A DNA stretch of 7,005 nt from Flavobacteriales bacterium UBA2619 (GTDB lineage Bacteria > Bacteroidota > Bacteroidia > Flavobacteriales_D > Sanyastnellaceae). The stretch lies in the NCBI GenBank assembly GCA_002339135.1, contig DDJR01000066.1:1-7005 (forward strand). The letters are read 5' to 3'. Every line of letters starts with the position of its first letter. The stretch's first letter is position 1. Position numbers and translations under genes: made by a program. The notes under the pieces are model-generated. The model worked only from the letters and a program-made list of their open reading frames with translations. It ran no database searches and was not told the DNA's origin. Shown in pieces: positions 5,786 to 7,005 of this stretch.

Positions 5786-7005
5786 ATGATTTCACAGTTG
5801 ATTTTTGTCTTGATGCTGGGGTTGGGAGTGTACCTTTTCGCTCGCCGTGTTGCGTTTATTCGACGGAACATTAACATGGGGCGTGACATTGATTTGTCCG
5901 ATCGAAAACCTGAACGTTGGAAGACAATGGCTATGGTGGCTATGGGCCAAAGCAAAATGGTTGCTCGTCCCGTAGCTGGGATACTTCACATATTCGTGTA
6001 TGTCGGATTCGTAGTCATCAATTTAGAAATGCTCGAGATTGTAATCGATGGAATCTTGGGCACACATCGTGTGTTTTCTTTTGTTGGTCCTGTTTACGAT
6101 TTTTTAATTGGAACATTTGAGTTTCTTGCATTGGGTGTCCTTCTTGCTTGCGTTGTTTTTTTAGTACGACGAAACGTTATCGCATTGGCTCGATTTAAAT
6201 CAAAAGAAATGGGTGGGTGGCCATCTCTTGATGCAAACATCATCTTGGTTGCTGAGATTGTACTCATGTTTGCATTTCTTAGCATGAATGCTACAGACGC
6301 AATTGCTATGGAAAGAGGCCTTGACCATTACGTTGTTGCAGGCAGCTTCCCGATTAGCACCTACCTCAGTCCTCTTTACGCAGGTCTTAGCGATGTCGGA
6401 CTGGTATTTGCTGAACGTGGGTTTTGGTGGCTACACATTGCGGGAGTTCTCGCATTTCTTGTCTATGTTCCCTATTCGAAACACTTTCATATTTTACTCG
6501 CTTTCCCCAACACATATTATTCCAACCTTGACGAAAGTTCAAAATTGAACAACATGGGGTCTGTAAAAAAGGAAGTTGATCTGATGATGGATCCTACAGC
6601 CGACCCTTATGCAACTCCTGCACCCCTTCCGGAAGGGCAAGTGGAAGATCCACCATGCTTTGGTGTAAAAGACGGTACTGACCTTAACTGGAAACAGATC
6701 ATGGAGGCTTACTCATGTACCGAATGCGGAAGATGTACTTCTGTTTGTCCTGCTAGCAATACAGGGAAAACATTGTCCCCCAGGAAGATCATGATGGATT
6801 GCAGAGACCGAATGGATGAGATAGGGGGAAACAGAGATGCAAATTCAGGAGAGTTTAAAGAAGATGGAAAGAAATTGTTGAGTGATTTTATTTCTGAAGA
6901 AGAGATCTGGGCTTGCACATCTTGCCAAGCATGTGTAGATGCCTGTCCGATTAACATCAACCCAATGGGGATTATTTTAGATATGCGTCGCAGCCTCATT
7001 ATGGA
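5786..7005 (+). CDS. Membrane-bound (Fe-S) electron-transfer protein, HdrC/NarI-like fusion (partial, 3' end cut by window)
   Basis: An open frame of 406 full codons runs from the ATG at 5786 to the edge of the window without a stop. Hydrophobic segments lie at about 3-19, 63-87, 97-127, 152-168 and 213-229, giving an integral membrane half. His68, His217, His233 and His235 lie in or next to these segments and could ligate haem b, as in NarI/HdrE-type subunits. The cytoplasmic C-terminal half has two classic CxxCxxCxxxCP motifs, CTECGRCTSVCP (311-322) and CTSCQACVDACP (377-388), each expected to hold a [4Fe-4S] cluster as in HdrC, GlpC and ferredoxin-like subunits. Bacteroidota homologues, from memory, are about 440 residues long, so only some 35 residues are missing, and they are often followed by a CCG-domain (HdrD-like) protein. 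The physiological donor and acceptor are unknown. The gene starts 16 bases after the mlaD stop with no clear Shine-Dalgarno sequence, and is likely in the same operon. Confidence 0.88.
   Translation, partial: MISQLIFVLMLGLGVYLFARRVAFIRRNINMGRDIDLSDRKPERWKTMAMVAMGQSKMVARPVAGILHIFVYVGFVVINLEMLEIVIDGILGTHRVFSFVGPVYDFLIGTFEFLALGVLLACVVFLVRRNVIALARFKSKEMGGWPSLDANIILVAEIVLMFAFLSMNATDAIAMERGLDHYVVAGSFPISTYLSPLYAGLSDVGLVFAERGFWWLHIAGVLAFLVYVPYSKHFHILLAFPNTYYSNLDESSKLNNMGSVKKEVDLMMDPTADPYATPAPLPEGQVEDPPCFGVKDGTDLNWKQIMEAYSCTECGRCTSVCPASNTGKTLSPRKIMMDCRDRMDEIGGNRDANSGEFKEDGKKLLSDFISEEEIWACTSCQACVDACPININPMGIILDMRRSLIM

Noticed and set aside
6288..6548. 86-codon plus-strand open frame in the Fe-S gene
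   Set aside because: It is out of frame with the long open frame from 5786, which has clear membrane segments and cysteine motifs across the same bases.

Overview
The window looks like chromosomal DNA of a member of the Bacteroidota, probably a flavobacterium-like or cryomorphaceae-like marine or environmental lineage. The evidence is the family form of the proteins: an LptD with the Bacteroidota-type N-terminal and barrel motifs, an Amidase_3 enzyme with a C-terminal SPOR-like module instead of an AMIN domain, a single-MCE MlaD with the NRGEGTLGKL helix motif, and a membrane-plus-ferredoxin (Fe-S) protein. The genes lack clear Shine-Dalgarno sequences, the base composition is moderately AT-rich, and one promoter-like site fits the Bacteroidota consensus TAnnTTTG. 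Species cannot be fixed from the sequence.

Layout. Bases 1-132 hold the end of a neighbouring region and a strong bidirectional terminator (68-103). A pabA/trpG-type glutamine amidotransferase is on the minus strand (133-711). A 52-base divergent spacer with an 8+8 inverted repeat separates it from ridA on the plus strand (764-1144). ridA converges on lptD (minus, 1175-3595) across only 30 bases. At the other end of lptD, the proposed start codon overlaps the start codon of a divergent N-acetylmuramoyl-L-alanine amidase (plus, 3594-4709) within one CATG. The amidase is followed after 4 bases by mlaD (4714-5769, TTG start). After 16 more bases comes a membrane-bound (Fe-S) electron-transfer protein (from 5786), which is still open at the right edge of the window.

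How the parts fit. Three of the genes build or maintain the cell envelope: LptD inserts LPS in the outer membrane, the amidase cuts peptidoglycan, and MlaD carries phospholipid between the membranes. The redox gene shares the amidase-mlaD transcription unit and is the least understood gene here. pabA (folate or tryptophan precursor) and ridA (clearing reactive enamines) are ordinary metabolic genes. No mobile element, CRISPR array, tRNA, rRNA or phage gene is visible, and the region reads as core chromosome. No clearly new system was found; the best candidates for follow-up are the redox gene in its envelope operon and the two compact divergent control regions.
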